DNA of 64,000 nt, taken from Megachile rotundata. Lineage: Eukaryota > Arthropoda > Insecta > Hymenoptera > Megachilidae. The stretch spans positions 2,766,501-2,830,500 of the forward strand of contig NC_134995.1 of NCBI RefSeq assembly GCF_050947335.1. The letters run 5' to 3'. The notes beneath the pieces are model-generated. The model saw nothing but the letters and a program-made list of their open reading frames with translations. It did not search any database and was not told the origin of the DNA. Shown in pieces: positions 11,020-23,373 of the stretch; the first letter of the stretch is position 1, and each line of letters begins with the position of its first letter. A program made the translations under genes and the position numbers.

Positions 11020-11900
11020 TTTACTCCGTAAATGTTACTTTTGCCAGTCTCGATTGTAACATTTACGGTAGAGGTCCTACATTCTTTGTAGTGTGCCGAA
11101 CGTAGAAAGAGACAGCCATACAAAAGACAAAGAGGGATAGAGTTTCGAGCGTTCGGCAAATATGAAAGACTCGTGCGTGTTCTGTCTTTTAAATTTAAAA
11201 ATTGAAATTCTTTATTTTTGGTTTTTCATCAATGGAACTTTTACCATCGTATTTATCTCGTTTTTCTGATTAAAATGACACCAAACACGATATGATTACG
11301 ATCGTAATTACTTATGTAACAAGCCATAAAAGTTTGGGATGTAACATTTACGGTAGAGGTGCGAATTCCTTCTAAAGGCTTGCTATACAAGTAATTATGA
11401 TTTTAATTATACCGTGTTTGGTACCATTTTAATCAGAAAAACGAGACGAATACGATAATCAAAGCTTCATTGATGAAACCCCAAAAATAAAGAATTTTGA
11501 TTTTTGAATTTAAAAGACAGAAGACGCACGAGTGTTTCATGTTTGCTGAACGCGTCAACCTCTGCTTCTCTTTCTTTTCCATTTGCCGTCCTCTTTTATG
11601 TTAAAAACTTTAATCACTCGTTACACACACAATTGTTAACGTAATTATATCATGTTTGGTGTCATTTTAATCAGGAAATCTAGACAAATACAACAGTAAA
11701 AGTTTTATGAAAAAATAGTAAGAAATAAGAAAGTTATAATCTTTTCCTTTGCTTGCATTAGTATGTGTCTCACCGATATTCGATCCTCGTCGTTTCGGCG
11801 ACCGATCTTGTTTCATTCTTGACTGATTTCGAGGGGGATCCCTCCAGTAGTGGGGATACAATTTTAACATTTACGGTAGAGATCTTTTTAACATTTACAG
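11020..11900. repeat. Inverted-repeat complex with recurring TAACATTTACGGTAGAG motif
   Basis: TAACATTTACGGTAGAG occurs near 11057, 11342 and 11867, with an inverted partial copy (CCGTAAATGTTAC) near 11027. Between them, two long arms (about 11135-11330 and 11370-11560) are reverse complements, sharing TTCTGATTAAAATGACACC, AAATAAAGAATTT-type text and AAAGACAGAA-type text. A third partial arm lies at 11640-11720. The same arm motif recurs three times at 32520-33010. This looks like a foldback or satellite-like non-autonomous element; there is no coding capacity. Confidence 0.55.
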
Positions 11901-12142
11901 AGTGAATAATGTATATTGAATTCTACGTATGCCTCCGTGCCTCTGGTGGTGCATGAGTCAACATGCAATCGCCGATTTTATTTACCAATTTTACAATTAA
12001 TAAAAAAAAAATTGAAAAACGAATATCCATGTTGTCTTTTACTTAATTATGTTCATGGCATTTACGCGGACAAAAAAAAGCCCGGAAGAACTGTCTCACA
12101 GTATCCTATAAAATTCTCCCCATTCCACTAAAAAGCGTGAAA

Positions 12143-12629
12143 TAAAATAATTTTAAGAAAAAAAAAACACCGACTTCGAAATGCACTAAAAAGAATAAAA
12201 TAATTTCTATTTGCTAATGAAGTAATTTCTATTTCATTCAATCATACAATTACGTAACAGATATGAATGAAACCTATTTACTCGTTAGGTAGTATATTAA
12301 ATACATTTGAACCTTTTCGGAGGCGGCGCAAAATTAAAAGATTTTCTTGAACATGTCAACCTTTGGACTTTGTATAGATACAAGTTTTGCCTATGTTCGG
12401 CTGTCCAAAGGTTGACATGTTCAAGAAAATCTTTTAATTTTGCGCCGCCTTCGAAAAGGTTCAAATGTATTTAATACACTACCTAACGAGTAAATAGGTT
12501 TCATTCATATCTGTTACGTAATTGTATGATTGAATGAAATAGAAATTACTTCATTAGCAAATAGAAATTATTTTATACTTTTTAGTGGATTTCGAAGTCG
12601 GTGTATTTTTTTTCTTAAAATAATTTTAT
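12143..12629. mobile_element. Near-perfect hairpin MITE (about 487 bp)
   Basis: Two arms of about 220 bases (12143-12367 and 12414-12629) are reverse complements with few mismatches, separated by a 46-base loop. Arm landmarks are CACCGACTTCGAAATGCAC near the outer end, TTTACTCGTTAGGTAGTA in the middle and CATGTCAACCTTTGGA at the loop. There is no open frame of note. One arm exists separately at 6959-7136. The outer sequence is low-complexity, so I cannot define the target duplication. Confidence 0.8.
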
Positions 12630-13491
12630 CTTCATTTAAATATATAAAGTTTGTTTTAAAAAGTTATAAGTGTTCTGTTTAATTATTTAGTATTTCTTTA
12701 TTTGTTTAATACTCATAACCATATTCCATTACAAACAATTCGTATTTTACCGTTTCGTCATGTTATGTTCGTTCAAATCCAGTGTTTATGCTAAATCCGT
12801 ATCATTACTTTTTCCCGATCATTACCAATCCCGATAGGAGTTCACACTTTTTTCATACTTTATTTACACAACCTATTTCACACTGTTCCTTTCATTAAGT
12901 CAACGTTCATACACACAGTCATACACGCAGTTTCGCAGTGGTTGCCACTCTATACATATACATTCTACACTCCTACGTATGTATGCCATAGAGTAACTCT
13001 TAGCTATAGAATTTTGACATTTTTCTTCGACTTTGTCCTGGTCGCATTCCCTAAAGTTTTGACATTTGGTGAAAAAATGATAATTGCAAAGTTTCTGCGA
13101 TTGGATAACAAGAACCCGTGCCGCAATCGAGTTGAAGTTTTTAAATCTCTACGATTTCAGATTATTGTCGGATATGTTTGCGGCCCTTTGTTTTGAAAAT
13201 ATTACTGACTATTTTTGAATAAAAATATAATTCCTTACATGTGTAATGTAACATTTGCATTCGGCTTTTAACAATATTTAATAATTTAATAATTTAAACA
13301 GTTAATAATTTTACGTAAAAAATGTGTGTGTAAAAAACAGAATTCAGATTCCAATAGGCATGACGATAATCATGAAAAAGAAATATTTGAAACGAATAGA
13401 AACGTGTAGTTCGAACAGCGAAGGCATCTAGAGAAAATTTTTTGGAAAACTTAGAACGTAATGGACAATGCTTTTCACATTTGTAACGTCC
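12630..13491. other. Non-coding spacer
   Basis: No supported gene. The 84-codon frame at 12942-13196 has no recognisable domain, and the minus-strand frame 13294-13509 runs into the following LTR. Confidence 0.35.
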
Positions 13492-14543
13492 ACGGGAGCA
13501 TCTAACCAACTCTATTGATAAATAAAGAACATTTTAACCTGTACATCTTTTATTCAATTACCGACCGCAAATTACCGACCGCACCATAAAAATTTGCGCG
13601 GTAATAGTCAGGGATAGATCACGCGTGCAACATTGTTAAAGTAGATCACCGATCGATGGCGCTCGCGTTGGTCAGAAAGAGACGCCAAATATACTTCAAA
13701 ACCAAATTATTATAAAATATCATTTAAAGGGGACAATACCTTTAGAATCTTAAAAAATTACAAAATTTTTTTCTATAAAATGTTAGTGTAACATTTTAAA
13801 AATATTGTTTCAAAATTTTTAAGTGAAATACGAAGCCCTTTTGAAGTTATGGCCAATTAGCGCCACGGGTATTCACGCGTTCAGTGCGGAGGACTGCAAC
13901 TTTAAACGCGTTTTTCTCAAAACTACGTTCTTAAAATTGGCGTGGCTGATAACTCAAAAATTAGTTTGTCAATCGCGCTTACATTTTTTGCACTTATCCA
14001 TGACAATACCATCTAACATATGAACCTAAATGTATAAAATAGATTGAACATTAAAGTCCTTTTTATTGCAAAATATTGCAAAAATTTGCAATAAAATTCA
14101 AAGTTTTTCTTTAAAAGCGTGCCATTTCTTCAATTTTACATATTTTGCACATTTCTGAGGTTCATGTACTAACTGTGAATGTTAGTTTTCGAAACATTGT
14201 CTGCAAACTTGCTTCAGACCAATATATCTAAAGCTACAACCCACGCCGATTCACGAGACACGCCAAAACACTTGCAGAAAGAACTGTCATAATTCCGCCA
14301 TTTTTAAATATTATTCAGAACAGAAAATATTCTGTAATAGGCAATAGTTATGATAAATTAGACCTGAAATTACGAAAATGCAAAACAAAGGTGTCCTATA
14401 AAAAAAAAATTCACAAATATCAGCTTATTTTCATCTGTCTAAAGGTATTGCCCGCATTAAGCGATCAGGTTTTAGGTGCTGATTTGTACTCCGACAAAAA
14501 GGGCCATGGAATTAATAGTTTAAAGTCAAACAAGGAATAACTG
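13492..14543 (+). repeat. Long LTR-family repeat, partial copy (5' part)
   Basis: It begins TGTAACGTCCACGGGA and matches, inverted, the right end of copy C, including the doubled ATTACCGACCGC motif (about 13558-13583). It is interrupted by a 729 bp TTAA-flanked element (13728-14456). A short internal piece then resumes (CATTAAGCGATCAGG to AATAACTG), and the next family copy starts at 14544. The remainder of this copy is missing. Confidence 0.65.
13728..14456. mobile_element. TTAA-flanked non-autonomous element (729 bp)
   Basis: TTAA at 13724-13727 and 14457-14460 brackets inverted ends that share CAATACCTTTAGA (left) and TCTAAAGGTATTG (right). The outermost few bases differ between the ends. 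The interior contains no transposase; the 66-codon frame at 13823-14023 is unremarkable. TTAA and an internal insertion into the long LTR repeat support a piggyBac-type MITE, less certainly than the elements at 9174 and 48774. Confidence 0.6.
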
Positions 14544-15331
14544 TGTAACGTCCCTGGGGAAACCCTTTTTCTTTCTATCGGCAACATCGCGACAATCTTC
14601 TATCCATCGACTAAGTATTGACAGTAGTTGCCAAATTACCAACAGTATGTCATGTATCGATTATCGATCTATCAAATTCGACAATCGGTAATCAGTGTAG
14701 ATACATATATATATTTTCGTTTATATTAATTATCTTATAATTTTGATTTAGAATAGGTAATATTTTTCATACCAATAATTGGATATTAAGTTAGAATGAT
14801 TAAAACCAGATTATGTATTATTTTATTTTAATTCTAATAAATGTATAATTTTGTATAAGATATTTCCGTTACGCTATGATGTGCCTACGTGCCGCGATAC
14901 TCGCCCAAAATCCTTGAGATCAGCGCTAATCCTAGAAAAGGATAGCGATACAATTTCTATTTACGGCATTATTGGATATTAAAATTAATTAATTAACTAA
15001 ATCAATTTATATATGTAAAATCAACCAGTACTAAACTATTCATGGCCGGAACCAAAATTATTTCCTTCAATTAAATAGCTGTAAATCGGAATAGATTCGG
15101 CTCTCGTAGAATTCGTGCGCAGTTGATTAGAAAAGGATAGAAAATATATTTTTCGCTAAAACATCGTTACACTATTATTTTAATATCGAACTGTTAGCCA
15201 GAAATTAGAGAGCGACATTTAAAATATAATTAAACCGTTCAATTTTATAATTAATGTATAATAACGAATTTATATGAAAATTTAGATATTCTGACGTCAC
15301 AGAAATTCCAGGGATTCGGCGAACCTGTGAG

Positions 15332-15339
15332 TATAAAAG
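15332..15339 (+). promoter_or_regulatory. TATA box of the long LTR family
   Basis: TATAAAAG in the context GTGAGTATAAAAGGGCGAG. The same element is present on the minus strand in copies A (about 36170) and E (about 57960). Conservation in three copies, about 790 bases inside the LTR start, supports a U3 core promoter with transcription starting roughly 30 bases downstream. Confidence 0.6.
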
Positions 15340-16563
15340 GGCGAGCGGAACCCGTCTAGAATCAGAACAGTTTTCGAAGTCGAGCTATTCACAAGTCTCA
15401 TTAATAAGTATACTCGGAACAATTTTCGCTGTACGAACCAAATAGATTCGAAGTTCTCGATTAGCAAGCGGGCATATGCCATTTGGATACTTGATCGCTG
15501 GGTTGTTTTAGCAGCTAGCGAACAGCGGGCTCCCCGTTCAAGCGGTCTTGCATCCGAAACTCCGTCAGGAGAGTGCTATGCTTAGCCCCATGAAAGGCTA
15601 AAACATCAAACCGAGTGTTCTCAGTTACTCACACTTAATTCTCTGTGAGTCGAGTTCTGTGAGACTTGTCGAATTACTAACTTGCCTTCAGATTCTCGGA
15701 GCTCGCTCTGGCTCCCCATTTGAGCGGCTTGGTCTCTGAAGTCCGTGTTTTTTGGGTGGCAGTTAAGTAATCACGACTTACAGTAGAGTCACTTTGATTT
15801 GCTACCCTGTTGGACGTATATTGTTCATCTGACTCTGGATCGTTGGGTTGTTTAGCAGCTAGTGAACAACGGGCTCCCCATTAAGTGATCTGGTTTTAGG
15901 TGTCAGTGTGCGCTCTGACAAAAAGGGTCATGAACAATTAGTTGTCGAGTCAAACCATAAGAGTGATTGTTCCGAAGAAGTAATTCATTAGATACAAATA
16001 AATTTTGGTCATTTGAGTTAATAAAGAATACTGTTCTCGCTTTAGCGTAATTCACGTAGTCGACTACACCGCGTTAGATAGTAGAATAAACCTGTCTAAT
16101 TTTGCGAAAGCGTATTTAGGTGCGTTTAGAGAATTTCACTTAGGTTCAATTCCTCGCGGCGGTAGATTACAAAGCGCTAACATTATTTTTATAAAATTTC
16201 ATTTATATAAATCTAGATACCGAATTGCTCTTAGATTATAGCGTCGAACACAAAAATCGAATATCAAATTTAGTTAATATTACGAATGCGAAGTTTGCTT
16301 TATCAGAGACCCGATTCAGATACGGTCCAATATAAAGTACTAACCAGCGAGTTTCATATCGTTAAATTCACAATTATCAATTACATATTGTTTAATGTAT
16401 CAAATTCTATTATTATTATTATATCAAGATCTATTTACATTCGCGGTCGTACCGCCTAAGTGATTAGACGTGTTTATAGTGCCGATCGCGTGTTCCAAAT
16501 CAACCGTGAAAAGTGTAATTACAGTGCCGCTCGCGGCGAAGTTATAAGTGCTGTGTCTCATTT

Positions 16564-17994
16564 ATGTGTGACCACCACTCACTGATCATGGAAACATCTA
16601 AAGACCATCAAGGAAATGGAGCTGCTGAGAACGCAGGTTTCTCCACCACCATCAAATCCACCGACAAAAACCAGGCCAGTACAAGCAAACCAACAAACTC
16701 ATATGCTAACGCCACCAAGTCAGAATCTTTCCCTACAAAAGACCAAGCAATAATCCTATCGGCAATTGACGGTACCACTATTAAAGAATACGCATGTGCA
16801 GTGGGCAGAATAATAGGTCTTAAAGCAATTAAATACATCTCCAGAATCTCCAACAATAGAATTTGCATCTATCTTGACAAAAAAGGAACAGTAACTACCC
16901 TAACAAAAAATCACAAATCGATAGAAATCAATAACACCAAAATAGAAATAAGACCCATGATTACACCAGCAGAGCGCATTATTTTCTCTAACGTCTCACC
17001 AGTCATACCCAACAAATCCATTGAAGACATACTTAAAAGAAACAACATCCGAATATGCTCACGAATAACGCCCTTAAAAGCAGGAATGACCGACCCCGAA
17101 TACGCCCATATCTTGAGTTTCCGTAGACAAATTTATGTCAACCCCGAAGATGCCTAAAAGATACCGGACTCGTTCGTCATTAATTTTGAAGATACAGCCT
17201 ACCGTATATTTACAACCACTGACAAATTAAACTGCTTCCATTGTAAGCAGGAGGGACATATTGCCAAACAATGTCCTCATAACATCAAAACATGCGAACG
17301 CGACACAACAACAGACAGCACCTCGACAACTGACGAACAAATCGTAACGTCTCAAACACCTGTCACTACACCGAAATCAATAATAAATTACAATGACACG
17401 CTAGACACCGATCCAATTAAGACAATAAACATTCCATGCACACCGATTCTATCTACGGAAGCACAGACGAACAAAGAAATCGTTATGGAAACTGAACCAA
17501 CCGAAATAACAGAAAATTCAATTCGTAAAAAAAGACCGCTCTCAGATACTTCGTCTGAAATTACAACCGAAACAGGAGACCCCGAGGAAACAAGTCTTAA
17601 AACACCTGCACCAGTCATTATCAATAAAAAATCAACAGGTAAAAAAAGATTAATACTTCCCGCTCCATCCTTCATAACGACACCAAAACTAGAAGAAGCG
17701 CTCCAAGCAGCAAAAACAGAAATCGAAGACCCAAATAAAAAATATACCCTCAACTATCAAGAATTTAAAAGTTTTTTGGAAAACGCTCTTGGTGCACCCA
17801 ACCCATTCGAAATTGCCCACGACTACACAGGTGACATACTCGGTTTAATAAAAATGCTCGTGGCCATACACCCGCTAATCAAGGAACGCGGCATCAAAAA
17901 CAGAATACACCGGTTAAATAAAAAACTATTAGAGCAACCGACTGCTAATAATCCAGGAAATTGGTCCTCAGACATTGACTCCGACGCTCCATAA
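16564..17994 (+). pseudogene. LINE ORF1 (gag-like nucleic-acid-binding protein), one in-frame stop
   Basis: The frame opening at 16564 runs to a TAA at 17155-17157, then continues open in the same frame to 17994, about 476 codons in all. The portion after the stop holds a CCHC zinc knuckle, CFHCKQEGHIAKQC, at about 17226-17270. ORF1 proteins of I-type elements coat element RNA and chaperone it during target-primed reverse transcription. A single nonsense codon with otherwise clean coding sequence suggests recent inactivation. The start was chosen as the first ATG after the 126-base 5' UTR. The middle is Thr/Pro/Lys-rich and probably disordered. Confidence 0.85.
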
Positions 17995-20476
17995 ACAAAC
18001 CAACAAGCCCCTGTATTATATCAATTCCGTATTATATCTATACCAAATTTAATTAACAACACAACAATGAACAGTATAATACAATGGAACGTTAATAGTT
18101 ACTATACACGACTAGAAAAAATACAACTACTGATCAAACTCCATAAACCTTTCGCCCTGTGCATACAAGAAACTTTAAGTGCTTTGCCAAAAACCGTACA
18201 AGCTGTAACCATGCTAGCGGGGGAGTAGCTATATACATCAGAAATGAAATAGTGACCTCTGAAATTCAACTACAAACAAATATAGAAGCAGTTGCCATTC
18301 AAATAGTCTCCCCAATTAAACTTTGCATATGTAACATATACCTTCCAAGAAGCTATGACTTTCAAATAAGCGATATCAATGACCTTATCTCACAACTACC
18401 GAAACCGTTTTTAATACTCGGAGACCTGAATAGCCACAACACGTTGTGGGGTTCTAGCAAAAATGACCTCCGTGGAAGTAAAATTGGCACAATTCTAGAG
18501 AACGACGATATCACTCTCCTCAACACAAACCGCCACACTCACTTCAACTCCACTAATGGCACCTTTAGCTGCATAGATCTTACATTTAGTAGCACCAACT
18601 ATGCCCACAATCTCGACTGGACAGTAATGGAAGATTTAAATGATAGTGATCACTTCCCAATCAATATTCAAGTTAAATCCCTCCCCAGTATGCATAACGT
18701 TTACACGCCATCGCCAAAATGGAATTTCAAAAAGGCAAACTGGGAACTTTACAAAGACCGAATATCTGTCCTTATTAAGCAATCCAATATTCATGATAAC
18801 ATGAATGATATAAATTCTGCCATTGAAATACTCTCCAACGTCATCATTGAAGCAGCCAACGAAGCAATTGGAACAAGCCTGTCGCCAAAAAAGCGAAATC
18901 CAGTCCCTTGGTGGAATGATCAGTGCAAAGAAGCACTAAGAATCTCCAAAAGAGCCTTTAATCGTCTTAAAAGACATTTTTCAGAAGAGAACTTAATCCA
19001 ATTTAAAAAACTGCGTGCAACGGACAGGAAAATCATCAAGGAAAGCAAAATAAACGGCTGGACCAATTATGTATCAATCTCAACCAGTAACACAAATATC
19101 AAGGAAATTTGGAACAAAATAAATGCAATGAGAGGGAATAAGAAAACATCTAGCACACCAATTCTAATTTATAATGGCAATAGCATAATATCCGACCCAC
19201 AAGAAATTGCTAATGCGTTAGCATCGTCTTTTGCAAAAAACTCTAGCTCCGAAAATTACTCTGATGATTTTAGACAGCTGAAAGCAATTCAAGAGGGAAA
19301 AACAACTGAAGAAACAACAAATTCCCATGGTTCATACCTCAACACTCCTATCTCGTTATCTGAACTTAAAGAAGTGCTTAAAACCGTAAAAAACTCCAGT
19401 CCAGGCCCCGATAATATTCCCAATAAGCTAATTAAAAACTTACCAGAAATAGGAATCCGAACACTACTTATTATTTATAATAATATATGGGAAAACAATA
19501 TGTTCCCGAAAAAATGGAGTGAAGCTATTGTCATACCCATACCAAAACCCGGTAAGGACCTTACTAAAGCCGACAGTTATAGACCAATCGCCCTTACGTG
19601 TAATCTGTGCAAAATACTGGAAAAGATCATAAATGCCCGGTTAAAGTGGTTCCTCGAGCACAATAAACTGATCTGTAGCAATCAATTTGGATTTCGGACA
19701 GGCCATTCCACTACGTCACATCTAGTTAGTTTAGAAACGCATATCCGAGAAGCTTTTGCAAACAACCAACACGCACTCGTTGTCAGCCTTGACATCGAAA
19801 AAGCTTACGATATGGTCTGGAGGCAACAAATTCTAAACAATCTTGCAAAAATAGGAGTTACTGGCAACATGTGGCACTTCGTTAAAAATTTCATTAATAA
19901 CAGAACCATACAAGTTCGCTACAATGGTATCCTGTCTCAAAAAACAGAAATCAAGAATGGTGTGCCACAGGGCTCAGTGTTAAGTGTAACACTTTTCTTA
20001 CTAGCCATCAACGATGTAGGCAAAATCACCAGAATGCCCGTTATAACAAGAATATTCACCGACGACATTACCATTTTATGCAAAGGGAAGTGTATTGATA
20101 CCAGCCAATATTTCATCCAAATGGCCCTCGACGAACTCTACGAATGGTCGAATAAAAATGGTTTCAAATTCTCATCCAACAAAACCGAATGTATATTGTT
20201 TTCTAAGCACTACGAATCCCGAACACCGATACTAAAACTGGGTACAAATATACTGAGATTCGTCACATGCACCAAAATACTCGGCGTACTTTTTGACTCC
20301 AAACTCACATGGAAGAACCATATAGAACACCTTATAAACATCTGCAAGCAAAGATTGAAACCAATTAAAGCAATTTCAAACAAAAATTGGGGTGCCGACA
20401 AAGCTGTCCTTCTACAAACCTACCAAGCAACTATTCGATCCAAAATAGATTACGCATCGGTAATATACAACTCAGC

Positions 20477-20834
20477 TGTTACGGCCTACCCGCGTAAAGG
20501 TAGGTAACTTCCTTACCATATACCACGTAGGGCCCTACGTCACCTGGACGTAGGACAAAACCGCGGATAACGGGTCGCGCTAAGCAGAAAACCGTCCTCG
20601 TTAAGTGCGACAAGACAAAGAGCTAGCGTAAACGCTTAAACAAGCATTTTTCTGTATTCTTTATTGTTTAGTTAATTCAGCGTTCGTACAATTGTAATTT
20701 GTTTAAACCATGAAGTTCCTTGTTCGTCGTAATTATTGTTGTTCATTAAACTGTAAATCGAAACGTGTGCTGTTTGTTTCTCTCGAACACTTTTCCTCAT
20801 CGTTGCGTAAATTCTTTCACTCCTTGCCGAAACA
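20477..20834. repeat. Solo LTR (358 bp) inside LINE ORF2
   Basis: It starts TGTTACGGCC and ends GCCGAAACA. An exact five-base duplication TCAGC flanks it at 20472-20476 and 20835-20839. TG...CA ends with a 5 bp duplication and no internal coding region are what recombination between two LTRs leaves behind. It sits between the RT and RNase H segments of the LINE. No other copy is visible in the window, so the parent family is unknown. Orientation cannot be set. Confidence 0.9.
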
Positions 20835-21841
20835 TCAGCGAAGACAAACATCATTAAAAAACTCGATACAATTCATAACGCAGGACTGAGGATAGTGACA
20901 GGAGCTTTCCATACAACTCCCATAGGAAGCTTACTAATTGAAGCTGGAGAAACATCTCTTGATCATAGAAGAAAACTTTTAAGTTTAAAATACGCTGTAA
21001 GGGCATTAACATCCACAAATCCAATTATCCATTCAGACATTTTTTCGAAGGTCACACACCAGTCACATTATCAAACTGGAAATTTCCCGCTCCACCAGAG
21101 AGTTAAAAACTACCTGGAAGAACTCCGATTTAAGCTCCCGAATATGGAAAAAACCAGACTGCACAAGATACCCCCATGGACATTACAGACACCTGAAATT
21201 GATACAACACTGGAAATCTACAGAAAAGAGAACCTATCTAAGGAGAGATTCAAACAAATATTCAATGCCCTCTGCAGTAACTACCCTGATTTTACCCACA
21301 TCTACACTGACGGATCAAAAAACAACCACGGAACCGGAGCCGCCGTCTTCACCCAGGAAGAAACATCAAGTTATGGTCTACATCCCTACAATAGTATCCA
21401 TACAGCCGAAACATACGCTATCCTATCAGCACTCAACCTTATCAACAGATCTCCCCAGTCCAAATTCATTATCTTCTCTGATTCCCTCTCCACCATCCGG
21501 AAAACTCAAGACATAAAATACACCACAGAAATGCATTTAGAAATTCAAGAAAAATATAATAAACTAATCGATGACAACAAAACTATAATCATAGCATGGG
21601 TTCCCTCCCACATGGATATCTATGGAAACACCATGGCAGACCTTCAAGCAAAAATCGCAACGACTACAATCACCGAAAACCAGCCAATATTAAACACCTC
21701 TGCGGACATCAATAGACATGTCGCGACACTACTGGAACAGTCTTGGAACTCAACATGGAAAAAATACAAAGCCAGCACAGTCCATCAACAGCTCAACAAT
21801 TTCTACGACCTAAAAACGAACCTCAGACACAATAGAAGATA

Positions 21842-22886
21842 CAGTATTGCCTCGAAACAAGCAACAGTTTTGAGCCTCGAAATTAGCAAATTTTTAGCCC
21901 CAATTCTTTGATTGAAGTCCGCCGCCGGTTGAGAGATCCGAGAAGGAGTGAGAGGTCCGCGAAACCGAAGAAGTCATAAATTTTCACGGTTGACTGAACA
22001 GTATAGCGGAAAGAGGACAGAACATATGTATTGTTTTCTCACTCTGATGCATAGCGATTCTGTCGTATTATGAAAAGTATATTCTCCGAAATTATATTAT
22101 ATCAATGTTTTTTTTTTTTAAATCTAATGGTTGACAATGATCAATAATTTCAGGTATATTTTTACCTATAATTTCAATTAATTTATATAACACAAATAAA
22201 AAAAAATTGGAGGAAAAATTATTTAAGTTTAATAAATGTATTGTTTTCTCATTCTAACACATAGCGATTTTGGAGTATTACGAAAAATATATTTTCTGAA
22301 ATTATAGTGCTGGTTTTTTTTAATTTTAATGCCTAGTTAATAATTTGAATAAAGCTATTTAACAATCAAATGAAACATCATTTAAGTGTAATGCAGTATA
22401 TAGAATATACAATATAATAATACTATATGAATTATATATATACAATACACAATAATAACACAACACATACATATGTAGCTGTATACTGATATTCACATAA
22501 TTGTAAAAAAATAAGATGAAGTGTGACAAGTTAGGAATTAGAGCGTGATCCATTCATTTGATTCTACATTGATTCGTAACAAGCAACTCGCTCGGGATCG
22601 GCCAGTTGCTAATTTCGAGGCTCGAAACTGTTGCCTGTTTCGAGGCAATATGTATTATATACATGTTCCATTCACGAATTTTTACGTGAACGAACTAGTA
22701 ATAAAAAGGGAAAGCATGTTATGTTCTGTCCTCGTCTAAAGAATAACATCGCTGCTCGACCGATTACTTTATAGTTTACCGCTACCGTCGGCGCGCTCGG
22801 GAACAAAGGCAAGCCGAATAGCATACCACCCTCGAAATAAGCAACTGGCCGGTCCCAAGCGTGTTGCTTGTTTCGAGGCAATACTG
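21842..22886 (-). mobile_element. TIR element, copy 2 (1045 bp, TA-flanked)
   Basis: The ends are CAGTATTGCCTCGAAACAAG and its inverse, flanked by TA at 21840-21841 and 22887-22888. The interior matches copy 1 (3957-5003) in inverse orientation, including the GGGAAAGCATG and ACAGAACATA blocks. The terminal motif differs from copy 1: GCCTCGAAACAAG instead of GATTCGTAACAAG. The subterminal motifs nearest the ends have changed in the same way (TTGTTTCGAGG near 22870, CTCGAAATAAGC near 22831), while an inner one (ATTCGTAACAAGC near 22571) keeps the old form. No transposase is present. It interrupts the LINE ORF2 downstream of RNase H. Confidence 0.85.
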
Positions 22887-23367
22887 TACCAAGTGGCAAT
22901 AACCCGAATTAGAACCGAACACACCAAATTAACTCATTCATATATACTAGAAAACGTTTCCCCCAGTAAGTGCGATACATGTGATATAAATATAACGATC
23001 AGACACATAATCTTGGAATGCAGGAAATATAACGACGCCAGAAGAAGACTGAACATCACGAACCTCACTGAAGCAGCCACTTCAACAGCATACCAAGATA
23101 CATTATTAAAATTCTGCAAAACTATAGGAATCCTCAGCCAACTGTAAAAAAGTGATGTCAGATCATCCACTTCCGATCATAACCCTATCCTCCTAAACTG
23201 GTCAACAGTCGCTAATAACCTTGGCAGTTGATGCGACTTTAAACCACTACATAAAAAAAAAAAGATCTATTTAGTTTCTCTATTCTAATTAATCATTTAT
23301 AATCTATATACTTTTCTTTATTTATTGTTATTGTTATTTGTTAGTTTTGTTTCTTATCGTTTTATTG

Positions 23368-23373
23368 AATAAA
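23368..23373 (+). terminator. Candidate polyadenylation signal of the long LTR
   Basis: AATAAA in TTTATTGAATAAATCTT, about 165 bases before the LTR end. Copies A and E carry the same region on the minus strand with substitutions, so its use is uncertain. Another AATAAA lies near 16019. Confidence 0.4.

Larger units (their letters stand above)
18067..23147 (+). pseudogene. LINE ORF2: endonuclease, reverse transcriptase, RNase H
   Basis: It starts at ATG 18067; a small frameshift near 18170 moves to the main frame. Visible in order are an AP-endonuclease domain with GDLNSHN near residue 118 and SDHFP further on, RT blocks SYRPIAL and GVPQGSVL, the catalytic FTDD (in place of the usual YADD) near residue 662, RNase H with YTDGS near residue 958 and SDSLS, and a C-terminal Cys/His cluster (CDTC, then H and C) before the stop at 23147. 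The family product nicks target DNA and reverse transcribes from the nick. The gene is split by a solo LTR and a TIR element. Allowing for one duplication copy at each, the frame is continuous, giving roughly 1220 codons. Confidence 0.9.
16438..23262 (+). mobile_element. I-clade LINE (ORF1, EN-RT-RNase H ORF2), two later insertions
   Basis: A non-LTR retrotransposon with a 5' UTR, a zinc-knuckle ORF1, an ORF2 with endonuclease, reverse transcriptase and RNase H, and a 3' UTR ending in poly-A (23252-23263). An exact 11-base duplication AGATCTATTTA (16427-16437 and 23263-23273) flanks it. The empty site is visible in copy A of the host LTR at 35051-35080. About 5.4 kb remain after discounting a 358 bp solo LTR (20477-20834) and a 1045 bp TIR element (21842-22886). 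RNase H after RT, plus an SYRPIAL-type RT block, places it in the I clade by family knowledge. Confidence 0.9.
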
